A DNA stretch of 44,950 nt from Deltaproteobacteria bacterium (GTDB lineage Bacteria > Myxococcota_A > UBA796 > GCA-2862545). Where the stretch lies: the NCBI GenBank assembly GCA_016938035.1, contig JAFGVK010000214.1, forward strand, positions 1 to 44,950, written 5' to 3'. Made by a program: the position numbers and the translations under genes. Below are positions 8,153 to 16,293 of the stretch, in pieces (position 1 is the stretch's first letter; each line of letters begins with the position of its first letter). The notes beneath the pieces were generated by a model, which was not told where the DNA came from, did not search any database, and saw only the letters and a list, made by a program, of their open reading frames with translations.

Positions 8153-9100
8153 TCAGGCGCCCAGCAGCGCCCTGAGGGTGCTGTAGGCGACGTTCCTGCC
8201 GGTGAGCACCACTACGGTCGGACCGGTCAGGGCGGGGCGCTGGAGGCAGGCGGCGATCACCGCGGCGGAGGTGGGCTCCACCAGGAGCTGGTGCGTGGCG
8301 AGCAGCCAGCGGAGGCCGTCCAGCAGCTCGTCCTCGCGCACGTGCATCACCCGGTCGGTTCGATCCCGGAGCGCCGCGAAGGGGAGCGCCCCCAGCCCGC
8401 CCTCCAGCCCCCCCGCCAGGGTCTCGATCTCCGGCATGCGGGTGATAGCGCGCCCCTCCTCCAGGGAGCGGGACAGGGCCCTGCACTCGGCGTGCTGCAC
8501 CGCGATCAGGGTGGCGTCGGGCAGGTGGTGGCGCGCCGCCACCGCGAAGCCCCCCGCGAGGCCGCCGCCCGACACCGGCAGGATGAAGGTCCTGGCCGCT
8601 GGCACCTGCTCCATCACCTCCAGCGCGAGGGTGCCGCCGTTCCCCGCCATGATGTGGGGGTCGTCGAAGGCAGAGATGAACGGGGTGCCGGTCCGCGCCG
8701 CGTCCTCGCGCGCCACCAGCTCGGTGTCGTCGTAGCCGATGAAGCGGGAGCGGCGGACCTGGGCCCCCAGCGCCGCGATGCCCTCGGCCTTGGCCTGGTC
8801 CACCGACGAGGGGACGTGGACCACCGCCTCGATCCCCAGGAGCCTCGCCGCCCAGGCCAGGCCCTTGCCGTGGTTCCCCGCCGAGCAGGTGGTGACGGTG
8901 CGGGTCTCGGGCCCGAGGTGCAACAGGCGGAACAGGGCCCCGCGCACCTTGAACGAGCCCGTGATCTGCAGGTTGTCCAGCTTCAGGTAGACAGGCTGGC
9001 CGAGCATCGCGCTGAGGGGCTCGGACAGCAGCACCGGGGTCTGCAGCAGGTGGGGCCGGATGGCCGCGCGGGCGGCCTCGATGAGGGCCAGCGTGCTCAC
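8153..9100 (-). CDS. threonine/serine dehydratase-like PLP enzyme (fold type II)
   Basis: 315 aa. The start is GTG 9100, overlapping the stop of the preceding reverse-strand gene (GTGA). Fold-type-II PLP signature: N-L-Q-I-T-G-S-F-K-V-R-G-A, with the PLP-binding Lys at residue 51; the substrate-loop motif C-S-A-G-N-H-G-K-G; and the phosphate-binding S-G-G-G-L-A-G-G. Length and motif order match catabolic threonine dehydratases and serine racemases (about 310-330 aa), without the C-terminal regulatory ACT domain of biosynthetic IlvA. It would deaminate Thr/Ser to 2-oxobutyrate/pyruvate, or racemise Ser. Kbl (31,761) is also a threonine-catabolic enzyme, but the two are not linked here. Confidence 0.9.
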   Translation of the reverse strand: MSTLALIEAARAAIRPHLLQTPVLLSEPLSAMLGQPVYLKLDNLQITGSFKVRGALFRLLHLGPETRTVTTCSAGNHGKGLAWAARLLGIEAVVHVPSSVDQAKAEGIAALGAQVRRSRFIGYDDTELVAREDAARTGTPFISAFDDPHIMAGNGGTLALEVMEQVPAARTFILPVSGGGLAGGFAVAARHHLPDATLIAVQHAECRALSRSLEEGRAITRMPEIETLAGGLEGGLGALPFAALRDRTDRVMHVREDELLDGLRWLLATHQLLVEPTSAAVIAACLQRPALTGPTVVVLTGRNVAYSTLRALLGA

Positions 9101-9531
9101 GCGTCGCCCCCCTTCACCCTGCCGCGCCCCTGCTTGAGCTGTCCCCGCTGCTTCTTGCCCTCCACCCTGCGCCGCTGCGACGATCTGCTGGGCCTGGTGG
9201 GGCGCCGCACCTTGGGCGGGGTGAGGCAGCGCCGGATGAGCTCCGCGAGGCGCTCGCGCACCTCCTCCAGGTTGGCGTGCTGTGAGCGGGAGCGACCGCT
9301 GCTGAGGAGCAGCTCGCCCTCCTTGGTGAGGTCTCCCGGCCTCGCGGCGCGCACCCGCGCACGAACCGCCTCTGAGAGCACGGTGCAGCCCTCCAGATCG
9401 AAGAAGAGCTGCACCTTGGTGTCGGTGGTGTTGACGTGCTGGCCCCCTGGACCCCCGGACCGCGCGAGCTGCACGCGGAGGGAGGCGCCGGGGAGGGTCA
9501 GCCGCTCGATGATGATCAGGTCTTCGGCCAT
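9097..9531 (-). CDS. arfB: ArfB/YaeJ-type peptidyl-tRNA hydrolase (ribosome rescue)
   Basis: 144 aa from ATG 9531, the usual length for ArfB (about 140 aa); the frame is open upstream to 9633. The release-factor motif S-G-G-P-G-G-Q-H-V-N carries the catalytic GGQ at 29-31. The C-terminal tail is highly basic (R-P-S-R-S-S-Q-R-R-R, K-K-Q-R-G-Q-L-K-Q-G-R-G-R-V-K), as needed to enter the empty mRNA channel of stalled ribosomes. Full release factors RF1/RF2 are excluded by the short length and lack of a codon-recognition domain. It overlaps the PLP-enzyme gene by 4 nt and is divergent from the membrane protein gene at 9632. Confidence 0.93.
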   Translation of the reverse strand: MAEDLIIIERLTLPGASLRVQLARSGGPGGQHVNTTDTKVQLFFDLEGCTVLSEAVRARVRAARPGDLTKEGELLLSSGRSRSQHANLEEVRERLAELIRRCLTPPKVRRPTRPSRSSQRRRVEGKKQRGQLKQGRGRVKGGDA

Positions 9532-9631
9532 GCCGAAGCCTAGCGCGGTCTGGGGCGCTGCACACCCCCAGACGGCGGTGCGGCGCGCCCCACGGGGACG
9601 CGCTACAGGGTGCGCTCGCCCAGGAGCGCTC

Positions 9632-10204
9632 ATGTCTCAGCAGCTGCCGCCTCTCAAGTCCGGTGCGATCGTCGTCGCGGTGCTCGCCGCGATGATGGGC
9701 CTCTTCGGGGTCTGCGGGGGGACCCTCAACCTGGTGGGGGTGGTGCTCAACGGGTCGCTGTCGGACATGACCGAGGCGGGGATGACCGGCGCCCAGGCCG
9801 CGGCCTACCGGGACATGATGGAGGCTAGCGCGGTGCTGACGCCGATCTCGGGCCTGCTCTCCTTCGCGGGGGTGCTGGTGTCCGGCGGCCTCGTGGCGGG
9901 GGTGGTGCTGCTGCTGCAGCGCCGGGCCAGGGGACTGCTCAAGAGCGCGCTGGTGGCGATGTTCTTGCTGATCCTGCTCCAGGCGGTGCTGGGGGTGGCG
10001 AACTACGCGCTGATCCAGGCGCCGATGCAGGAGTACCTCAGCGCTAGCATGAACGGGGTGCAGGTGGGCGGCATGGAGGCCATCATCAAGGGCTCTGTGG
10101 TGATCAGCTTGCTGCTTGGGATGGGGTGGATGGCGGTGAAGGCGGCCTTCTGTGTGGGGAGCGTGTGGATCCTTGGGGGGGAGCCCTCCACGGACGAGGG
10201 CTGA
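9632..10204 (+). CDS. four-helix integral membrane protein, unknown
   Basis: 190 aa, ATG 9632 with AGGAG 7 nt upstream. Four membrane segments are visible: residues about 10-32 (A-I-V-V-A-V-L-A-A-M-M-G-L-F-G-V), 68-95, 105-127 (A-L-V-A-M-F-L-L-I-L-L-Q-A-V-L) and 150-178. A short extracytoplasmic helix-rich loop follows the first segment (M-T-E-A-G-M-T-G-A-Q-A-A-A-Y-R-D-M-M-E). The C-terminus ends in a short acidic tail. No family recognised. It stands alone, divergent from arfB and followed by a gene-poor kilobase. Confidence 0.85.
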   Translation: MSQQLPPLKSGAIVVAVLAAMMGLFGVCGGTLNLVGVVLNGSLSDMTEAGMTGAQAAAYRDMMEASAVLTPISGLLSFAGVLVSGGLVAGVVLLLQRRARGLLKSALVAMFLLILLQAVLGVANYALIQAPMQEYLSASMNGVQVGGMEAIIKGSVVISLLLGMGWMAVKAAFCVGSVWILGGEPSTDEG

Positions 10205-10290
10205 GCGCGCGCTCCGCAGGTGCGCTGCGCCGCCGCCTGCCCCCGCTGAGGGCGCGGGTCGAGGTCCTCGTCACGTCCCCGCCGGCCCGT

Positions 10291-10400
10291 GGTGCCACCG
10301 GCTCCCGGGTAGGGTGGGCCAGCGCGCTATCGAATTTGTCGGCGCTGACGCCCTGGACCTCGGGTGCCACCGGCTCCCGGGTAGGGTGGGCCAGCGCGCT
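10291..10400. repeat. 38-nt direct repeat, two copies 72 nt apart
   Basis: Copies at 10,291-10,328 and 10,363-10,400 are identical over 38 nt. Both start GGTGCCACCGGCTCCCGGGT and end GCCAGCGCGCT. The 34-nt spacer differs and contains an AT-rich spot (GAATTTG). Confidence 0.95.
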
Positions 10401-10830
10401 GGCCTCGCCGCTGTGCCGACCGGGCCCAGCGCGTGAGGGGGTGGCCTCTCCTCCAACTCCCCGGTCGGCTCCAATTCCGCCCGGGAGGCGTCGAGCGGCC
10501 GTGGCCCAACCCGGTGCCAGACCGGTTCGGCAGCGCCTCGACGACGTCGCGGGTGGAGGCTGGTGACGGCGCGCAGGCAACGCGCGCCCCGTCCGCGGGC
10601 ACCACCCGCTGCGGGGAGCAGCCCGGCTCCTCTGGCGCTGGCGCCGAGCACGTCGCCTCCTGCGCCGTGCCGCCCGCTCCCGCAGGGCCCAGACCAGCCG
10701 GCGCCGGACGGGGTGGCGGCGCGCTAGGTGGGGGACTGCGCCACCCCCCCCTTGCGCGACCAGGGCGAACGCGGCACTCTGGGGTCCGGCGGGCGCTTGG
10801 CCTGGCCGCGGTGCTCTGCTCCGGTACCTT

Positions 10831-10870
10831 GGATGAAAGCAGCTTCTCTCCTTCCTCCTCGCTTTCATCC
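10831..10870. repeat. inverted repeat / potential hairpin
   Basis: GGATGAAAGC (10,831-10,840) and GCTTTCATCC (10,861-10,870) are perfect inverted repeats with a pyrimidine-rich 20-nt loop. The stem can be extended outward with CGGTACC/GGCACCG, allowing a 2-nt bulge and one mismatch. No T-run follows, so it is not a standard terminator. Confidence 0.8.
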
Positions 10871-11275
10871 GGCACCGACCGGGGCGTCGCCTCTCTCAGA
10901 CGGTCCGCCCCTGGCGGCAGGGCCGTCTCCTCCCCCTGATGGAACAAGCGAATGATGGATTCCCTCGGTTCGTTCGATGCGTGTCAGGGCACCGACTCGC
11001 CAGCGCGGGTGGCGCCTGGGCGCTGCTCCGGCGGGAGGCGCTGTGCCTCTGAGCGGGGCCAGCGCGGTCACCAGAGGACCCGTCGCGAGGCCCGCGCGGC
11101 GGCGCCCGACCGCGGCTGGTGGCGGTCACCTCGCCGGGTTGCCCGCGCCCTCCGCGCGGCCGCAGACCCCAGGGGAGCGCGTGGGCTCGGGAGCAGGGCA
11201 GGCCCGGGCACAGCGACCTGTCGAGGCGCCCGAGGTCGGTCGCGCTGCGGGGCGGGCGGGTGGTCTCCGCCGCCC

Positions 11276-13540
11276 CTGCTCCCCCTGCTCTCGCTGTTGA
11301 TCACCGCGTGCTCGGCGCCCCCGGACCCCTCCGACTGGACCCCCTCCTCGTACGCGGGGGGGTGGCCTGACGAGGCGGGTGAGCCGCTGCCTGTGCCGCT
11401 GGCGCTCTCAGATCTGGACTGGCTGGGTCAGGTGAGCGCCTACGGGGAGCGGGGCACCTACCCCGGGCGGGGGGCCTCCGGCCCTATCGGCCTGGGCAAC
11501 GGGCGCGCCTTCGGGATGGTCGGCCTGGAGCGCCCCTGGAACACCCTCACCAACGCGGTAGGGCCTCGCTACGACCGTGACGAGGGCTACTTCGGCGACG
11601 CGTCGATCTCCCTCTGGCGGGGGGGAGAGGCGCTGCCGGTGGACGAGGAGGCGGCCCAGCGGGTGAGGGGCGCCGCGGTGGCGAGGACGCTCGCGCGCTC
11701 CGGGGGGCTGTCCCTGTTGACGACCGACGCGGCGCCGCCGGGCTTCTCGGGGATCTTGCGGGTGCTCACCGTCCGCAACGACGGGAGCTCGCCCGCGGCG
11801 GGGCTCTCGCTGAGGATCACCCTCGCTAGGGGTCCGGGGGAGCGGGTGCCCGCCTGGGACGCGGGCCTCCGGCAGGACCGGGGCGGCCAGCAGCTGCTCA
11901 TCTCGTGCGGCGGCGAGGGCGCGGTGAGCGACGACGGCGCCCTCTCGCTGACGCTCCCGACCCTCCCCCCTGGGGAAGAGCAGAGCATCGCCTGCACCTG
12001 GGCGGTGGGGGAGGAGGGGGACCTGCCCGCGCTGGAGGGGGACGCGCTCCAAGCGCTCCAGGCCACCAGGGAGCGGGGGCAGGCGCTCCTGTCCCGTGCG
12101 GTAGCGCTGTCGCTGCCCGATCCCAAGGTGGAGGACCTGCTGGAGGGGATCCTGCTCACGGAGCAGGTGCAGACCGCAGAGAGCGGCCTGGTGAGCCCCA
12201 TGAGCCGCTACACCAGCGCCTGGCTCCGGGACGCGGAGGGGCCGGTTCGGGTTTACCTGCGCGCCGGCCTGTGGGAGGAGGCGCGCGCGCTGCTGGACGC
12301 TCAGTATCGGACCCTGGTGGTGCAGGGTGGGATCCTCAATTCCTTCCCAGCGCAGGAGGATCTCAGCGCCTTCGCAGAGCCCGATGACCCGGACAGCTTC
12401 TGGGCGGAGGCGGCGTTCATGCCGGGTAGGGAGCCGGTGGAGGCGCCATCGTATCCGGTGCTGCTCACCGCGCTCTATGCGGGGCAGACGGGCGATGACT
12501 CCCTCCACTCGGGCGTCCGTATCGCCTTTCTGGAGGCAGCCCTCCGCAGGCAGGTGGACGAGGGCGGGCTGATGCGCTTCTCTGGTGACGAGACCTTCCG
12601 CTTCAACCTCGCGGCCGCGACCGGCGCGGGGATGCCTGAGGAGGTGGGGTGGTCGGCCCAGTCCTCTTTCCTCTTCGCTGCAGCCGCCGAGGCGCTGGGT
12701 GTGCTGGGGGGGGATCCCGCCCTGGTGGCGCGTGGCTTGGCGGTGCGGGACGCGGCAGAGGAGGCCTACTGGGAGGAAGCTGGCGGCTTCTACACGCCGA
12801 TCCGGTATTTTGAGGGCGGCGTCCACCCTCGCCCCTTCGAGGACGTGCAGCCCCTGTGGGTGGGCTACGGCGCCCACGACCTCGAGCGCGCCAGGCGCCA
12901 CGTGGAGGCCTCGGTAGAGGCGCTCCAGCGTGAGGACGGCAGCTTCCTCAGCCCCGGCTCCAGCGGCGCCGGTGAGGTGCCGGGCTACACCGGGATGGTG
13001 CCGGGGATCTCCCTCGCGGCGCTGGTCGCTGTGGGGCACCCCGCGGCGGAGGCAGCCTTCCACGCGGTGGACCTGACCGCGACCCCCAGCGGCTCCTTCG
13101 CGGAGGGTCACGCGGCGGACCACCAGGCGATGGCGCTGCTGCACACGCCCGACGGGCTGGGGGGCGACGTGACCGCTCGCCTCCGACCGTGGGAGGCGGG
13201 GGACGTGGGGGCGGGCGTGTACCGCTATCTGCTCGGCCAGGCGCTGGACGCCGAGGCGCAGACCCTCTCCCTCGCGCCACAGCTCCCCGCCGGCTGGCCC
13301 TGGCTGGAGGCGCGCGGCCTGCGCCTCCCGGACGGCGCCTGCGACCTGTCGGTGGAGCGCTACCAGGAGGGGATGCGCGCTGTGGTGGACGGGGCGGAGG
13401 GGTGGGTGGTGACCCTGACCCTCACCGGCGAGCGCCCCTTCGCGCGGGCATGGCTGGATGGCGAGGCGATCGCGGTGGCGGGGGGCGTCGAGCTCATCGC
13501 GACGCTCCCCGGCGGGGGAGAGCTTATCGCCGCGTACTGA
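11276..13540 (+). CDS. six-hairpin glycosidase-like lipoprotein (5' end uncertain)
   Basis: About 754 aa from the first codon of the signal peptide. L-L-P-L-L-S-L-L-I-T-A-C-S-A is a textbook lipobox, but it has no normal start in frame: the first ATG is at 10,952, 108 codons earlier, through unconvincing Arg/Gly-rich sequence. A GTG at 11,260 would give a perfect lipoprotein start if one C were absent from the CCCC at 11,273-11,276. The mature protein has an N-terminal beta-sandwich (G-N-G-R-A-F-G-M-V-G), then an (alpha/alpha)6 catalytic-type domain with Y-T-S-A-W-L-R-D-A-E-G, W-A-E-A-A-F and E-E-V-G-W-S-A-Q-S-S, and a C-terminal beta domain. The overall layout fits GH15/63/65-type glycoside hydrolases; the substrate is unknown. 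The 3' end overlaps pssA by 17 nt on the other strand. Confidence 0.82.
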   Translation: MLPLLSLLITACSAPPDPSDWTPSSYAGGWPDEAGEPLPVPLALSDLDWLGQVSAYGERGTYPGRGASGPIGLGNGRAFGMVGLERPWNTLTNAVGPRYDRDEGYFGDASISLWRGGEALPVDEEAAQRVRGAAVARTLARSGGLSLLTTDAAPPGFSGILRVLTVRNDGSSPAAGLSLRITLARGPGERVPAWDAGLRQDRGGQQLLISCGGEGAVSDDGALSLTLPTLPPGEEQSIACTWAVGEEGDLPALEGDALQALQATRERGQALLSRAVALSLPDPKVEDLLEGILLTEQVQTAESGLVSPMSRYTSAWLRDAEGPVRVYLRAGLWEEARALLDAQYRTLVVQGGILNSFPAQEDLSAFAEPDDPDSFWAEAAFMPGREPVEAPSYPVLLTALYAGQTGDDSLHSGVRIAFLEAALRRQVDEGGLMRFSGDETFRFNLAAATGAGMPEEVGWSAQSSFLFAAAAEALGVLGGDPALVARGLAVRDAAEEAYWEEAGGFYTPIRYFEGGVHPRPFEDVQPLWVGYGAHDLERARRHVEASVEALQREDGSFLSPGSSGAGEVPGYTGMVPGISLAALVAVGHPAAEAAFHAVDLTATPSGSFAEGHAADHQAMALLHTPDGLGGDVTARLRPWEAGDVGAGVYRYLLGQALDAEAQTLSLAPQLPAGWPWLEARGLRLPDGACDLSVERYQEGMRAVVDGAEGWVVTLTLTGERPFARAWLDGEAIAVAGGVELIATLPGGGELIAAY

Positions 13541-14330
13541 CGGGCTCCTGGACGAGCTCCTCCTCGCAGAGGCTCCCGTCCTCCTCGTCGCGGGAGAGCC
13601 TGCGGGCGTGCCAGCCGACGACCAGACCGTCCGCGAGGCCCCAGGTGAGGTACAGGGCGGAGCCGACCCCGAACAACATGGAGGGGTCCAGGGCGATGGC
13701 GCCGACCAGACAGGCGGCCATCGACACCGCGAGGATCGCGCGGGCCCTGTTGTTCTGCCGCATGTCCCGGAAGGTGCGGAAGGGCACCGACGAGAGCATC
13801 AGCACCGCCTGGAAGCTCACGAAGGTCGCCACCATCCAGGGGCGGATGGTGAAGAAGTCGGCCAGGTAGACGTTGGACACCCACACCAGGGTGACGAGCA
13901 TCGCCCCGCCCATGGTGGAGGTCAGGCCGCGGGAGTGGCCCTTGAGCAGCCAGTTGTCATGGGCCGCGTCCACGTTGAAGCGCGCCAAGCGAAAGGCGAC
14001 CGCCAGCACGTGGAGCACCATGATCGCGGCGCCGATCATCCCCAGGTGGTGGAGGCTCCAGGCCCACGCGAGCAGGGCGGGGGCCACGCCGAAGGACACC
14101 ACGTCCGCGATGGAGTCGAGCTGCACGCCAAACTCGGAGGCCCTGTTGGTCATCCGCGCGACGCGCCCGTCGAGCAGGTCGAACACCCCCGAGAAGAAGA
14201 TCAGGATGCTCGCCCGGATCAGTATCTCCGGGGTGACCTCGTTGCCGACCAGCAGCGACATGGCGTACACGCTGGAGAACACACTCGCCGAGGTGAACCA
14301 GTTAGGCGGGTTGAGGATGTGTTTGATCAC
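13524..14330 (-). CDS. pssA: CDP-diacylglycerol-serine O-phosphatidyltransferase (type II)
   Basis: 268 aa from GTG 14,330, chosen because V-I-K-H-I-L-N-P-P-N-W-F-T is where the family normally begins; an ATG at 14,366 has no ribosome-binding site. The CDP-alcohol phosphotransferase signature is complete: D51-x2-D54-G-x2-A-R, then eight residues, G68-x3-D72-x3-D76. The following S-I-A-D-V-V-S-F-G-V-A-P-A is characteristic of the membrane-bound type II PssA that makes phosphatidylserine from CDP-DAG and serine, the precursor of phosphatidylethanolamine. Six to eight hydrophobic segments follow. Archaetidylserine synthase is a relative but less likely in a bacterium. Confidence 0.92.
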   Translation of the reverse strand: MIKHILNPPNWFTSASVFSSVYAMSLLVGNEVTPEILIRASILIFFSGVFDLLDGRVARMTNRASEFGVQLDSIADVVSFGVAPALLAWAWSLHHLGMIGAAIMVLHVLAVAFRLARFNVDAAHDNWLLKGHSRGLTSTMGGAMLVTLVWVSNVYLADFFTIRPWMVATFVSFQAVLMLSSVPFRTFRDMRQNNRARAILAVSMAACLVGAIALDPSMLFGVGSALYLTWGLADGLVVGWHARRLSRDEEDGSLCEEELVQEPVSTRR

Positions 14331-14599
14331 GTGGGGGCCCCCTGTGGCAGGTGCAGAGTAGGGCATTTGAGGGGGCTGCGCAAGACTTCCGCCCAATCTG
14401 GTGGGCTGCCTCTCGCCCCCGCGAGCCCGCTCGGGGTCGTGATGCCGGTGCCGTCGCAGCGCGCGGGAGGGGGGCGTGGCGCTCCTGCTCCCAAACAAAG
14501 GGGGCCCGCGTGACCCGTCGGCGCTGTTGCCCTCGGGGCTCGTCCTGGTGCCTTGGAGGGGCTGGTGACGGAGGGACGTGGGGGACAATAGAGTTGATC

Positions 14600-15841
14600 A
14601 TGAACCTTGAGCTGTCTCTCCAGGCTTTTCGTACCTTTCGTGACCGCCAGCGTGTCCAGCTTCGGCCGCTGACGCTGGTGTATGGCCACAACCAGGCGGG
14701 AAAGAGCACCCTGTTGAGGGTCCTCCCCCTCCTCGCGGACGCCCTGGCCCAACACGGTGGCGGGCTGGATCTCCGCAGCGCCGCCCTCCGCGGAGCGACC
14801 CTGCGGGAGCTGGGCTGGCTCGGTGTGGAGCCCATCCCCCGCCCCACCGTCGGAATGCGGGCAGGAGCAGCGGACGACGCGTCCCGCATCGAGTGGGCCT
14901 TCACCGAGGAGGATGGCCTCGCTGTCCCTGGCACCCTGCGGATCGGACGCGCTGACTGGACGCTGGACGTGCGCCTTGACAGGCGCGCTGGTGGGGAGCT
15001 GTCCGCCTTTACGGGGATGTACTCCGGCACCCTCTCCAAAGAGCCCTGGAGCGGAGAGCTCCGGTTCACCAGCCTGCTGCCGTCAGCGGTCCCCGAGGCT
15101 CTGAGCGGGGAGCTGGGCGAGCTGCAGCGCGAGGTGAGGTGGCTGATGTCTGGCCAGTGGCTACAGGCCAACCGCTTGGTGGGCGCGTCCGGGCGCCCCT
15201 CGCGCTTCTGTCGCCCCGATGGTAGCGACCTCGCCCCAGTCTTCCAGCGCCTCCCCAGGGGACGCCAGCTCCTCGCGCGCGCCTCGGCCCTGCTCCAGGA
15301 GATCGGCCTCAAGGACCAGGTGGTGCTCGGCCTCGACAGTGATGGACGGCCTCGTCTGGAGGCGCGCCGCCCCGATCGCCTTCAACTCCCGGTTCACCTC
15401 GCGGGGGAAGGGTACCGCGCGGTGCTCCCCATCGCCCTGCTGCTGGCCTGGGGGCTCGACGAGGAGACCCGCGAGCGTCCCCGCTGGCTGGCGGTGGAGG
15501 AGCCGGAGTCCCACCTCCACCCCGACGTGCAGGTCAAGGTCGCGGATCAGCTCGTCGCTGCGGCGGGAGCTGGCCTGTCGGTGTTCTTGGAGACCCACTC
15601 CCCGACCATCCTCCGCGCCGTGCAGCTCGCGGTGCTGCAGCGGAGGCTCGCTCCCCAGGACCTCGGTCTCTACTGGGTGGATCAGGCGCCCACCGCCCCG
15701 CACCAGGGACGGGTCAGGCGCGTCGATGTGGACGGCGCAGGGGTGCTCCACGGCTGGGACCCACGGGTCTTCGGAGAGGACCAGGCGCTGGCGCGTCAGA
15801 TCCTGGACGCCCGCCTGGAGAGGCTGGAGGCGGAGGAATGA
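14600..15841 (+). CDS. AAA/SMC-like ATPase (DUF/AAA_15-type), first gene of a two-gene module
   Basis: 413 aa from ATG 14,600; M-N-L-E-L-S-L-Q-A-F-R-T-F-R-D is the usual start of RecF/OLD-like ATPases. Walker A is G-H-N-Q-A-G-K-S-T at 29-37; Walker B/signature P-R-W-L-A-V-E-E-P-E-S-H-L-H-P is near 295-309; the H-loop E-T-H-S-P-T is near 330. This is an ABC-type ATPase domain, but the insert is short and there is no C-terminal TOPRIM nuclease as in OLD proteins. Relatives act in DNA metabolism or as the ATPase of defence pairs, often with a nuclease or effector encoded next door. The neighbour at 15,838 overlaps by 4 nt (ATGA), so the two are translationally coupled. There is no clear ribosome-binding site. 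Confidence 0.88.
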   Translation: MNLELSLQAFRTFRDRQRVQLRPLTLVYGHNQAGKSTLLRVLPLLADALAQHGGGLDLRSAALRGATLRELGWLGVEPIPRPTVGMRAGAADDASRIEWAFTEEDGLAVPGTLRIGRADWTLDVRLDRRAGGELSAFTGMYSGTLSKEPWSGELRFTSLLPSAVPEALSGELGELQREVRWLMSGQWLQANRLVGASGRPSRFCRPDGSDLAPVFQRLPRGRQLLARASALLQEIGLKDQVVLGLDSDGRPRLEARRPDRLQLPVHLAGEGYRAVLPIALLLAWGLDEETRERPRWLAVEEPESHLHPDVQVKVADQLVAAAGAGLSVFLETHSPTILRAVQLAVLQRRLAPQDLGLYWVDQAPTAPHQGRVRRVDVDGAGVLHGWDPRVFGEDQALARQILDARLERLEAEE

Positions 15842-16293
15842 TCTTCCGTGTGGAGGACACGGTCTTCACCCCCGGTGCTGCCCGGGATGAGGCCCGCATC
15901 GCGTTTTGGTATCACGCCCACAGGGGCGGGCACACGGTCCAGCTCACGCCGCCGAAGGGACCGCGTTTCCAGTCATGGCTGGAGGCGCTCCCCTTGAGGC
16001 TCAGTCAGTCGCTCCACGCGATGCGGGAGGGTCTCGCGGGCCTCTCTAGCGACAGCACCAGCTTCGCCGAGGACGCGCCTTTCGTGAGGGTCAGCGCGGG
16101 CGCGACCAGGAGCACTGACGCCGCTCGTCTGCGCTGCGGCTTCCACGCACCGTCCGCTCGGGGTAGAGGAGCGCGGGAGGTCCGGTGGAGATCATCGTCC
16201 AGAAATACGGGGGCTCGTCCCTCACCGACGTGGACCGCCTGCAGGGGGTCGCCGAGCGCGTCGCCGCCGCCTGGCGCGAGGGGCGGGGGGTAG
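15838..16293 (+). CDS. small protein coupled to the ATPase; 3' end overlaps lysC
   Basis: 151 aa as read. The ATG overlaps the ATPase stop (ATGA). The first ~100 residues look like real protein ([28 protein letters not shown]). From about residue 95 the translation turns Arg/Ser-rich, and it runs 109 nt into lysC in another frame. Such a long overlap is unusual. In the lysC frame a TAG at 16,164-16,166 would end a ~109-aa protein if one frameshift had occurred late in the gene. No catalytic motif or family recognised. Its role is presumably tied to the ATPase. Confidence 0.5.
   Translation: MIFRVEDTVFTPGAARDEARIAFWYHAHRGGHTVQLTPPKGPRFQSWLEALPLRLSQSLHAMREGLAGLSSDSTSFAEDAPFVRVSAGATRSTDAARLRCGFHAPSARGRGAREVRWRSSSRNTGARPSPTWTACRGSPSASPPPGARGGG

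Larger units (their letters stand above)
10205..11275. other. about 1.07 kb without a convincing gene
   Basis: Open frames exist on both strands because of the very high GC, but their translations are Arg/Pro/Gly/Ala-rich without domain features or Shine-Dalgarno sites. The stretch contains a 38-nt direct repeat pair (10,291-10,400), a large inverted repeat (10,831-10,870) and the disputed 5' end of the glycosidase-like gene. It may be decayed sequence or a long regulatory leader. Confidence 0.6.

Noticed and set aside
10291-10400. CRISPR array
   Set aside because: Only two repeats and one spacer, no cas genes, and no further copies nearby.
10104-10868. 254-codon reverse ORF in the gene-free kilobase
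   Set aside because: Arg-rich, no start site, and its peptide repeat is only a translation of the 38-nt repeat.
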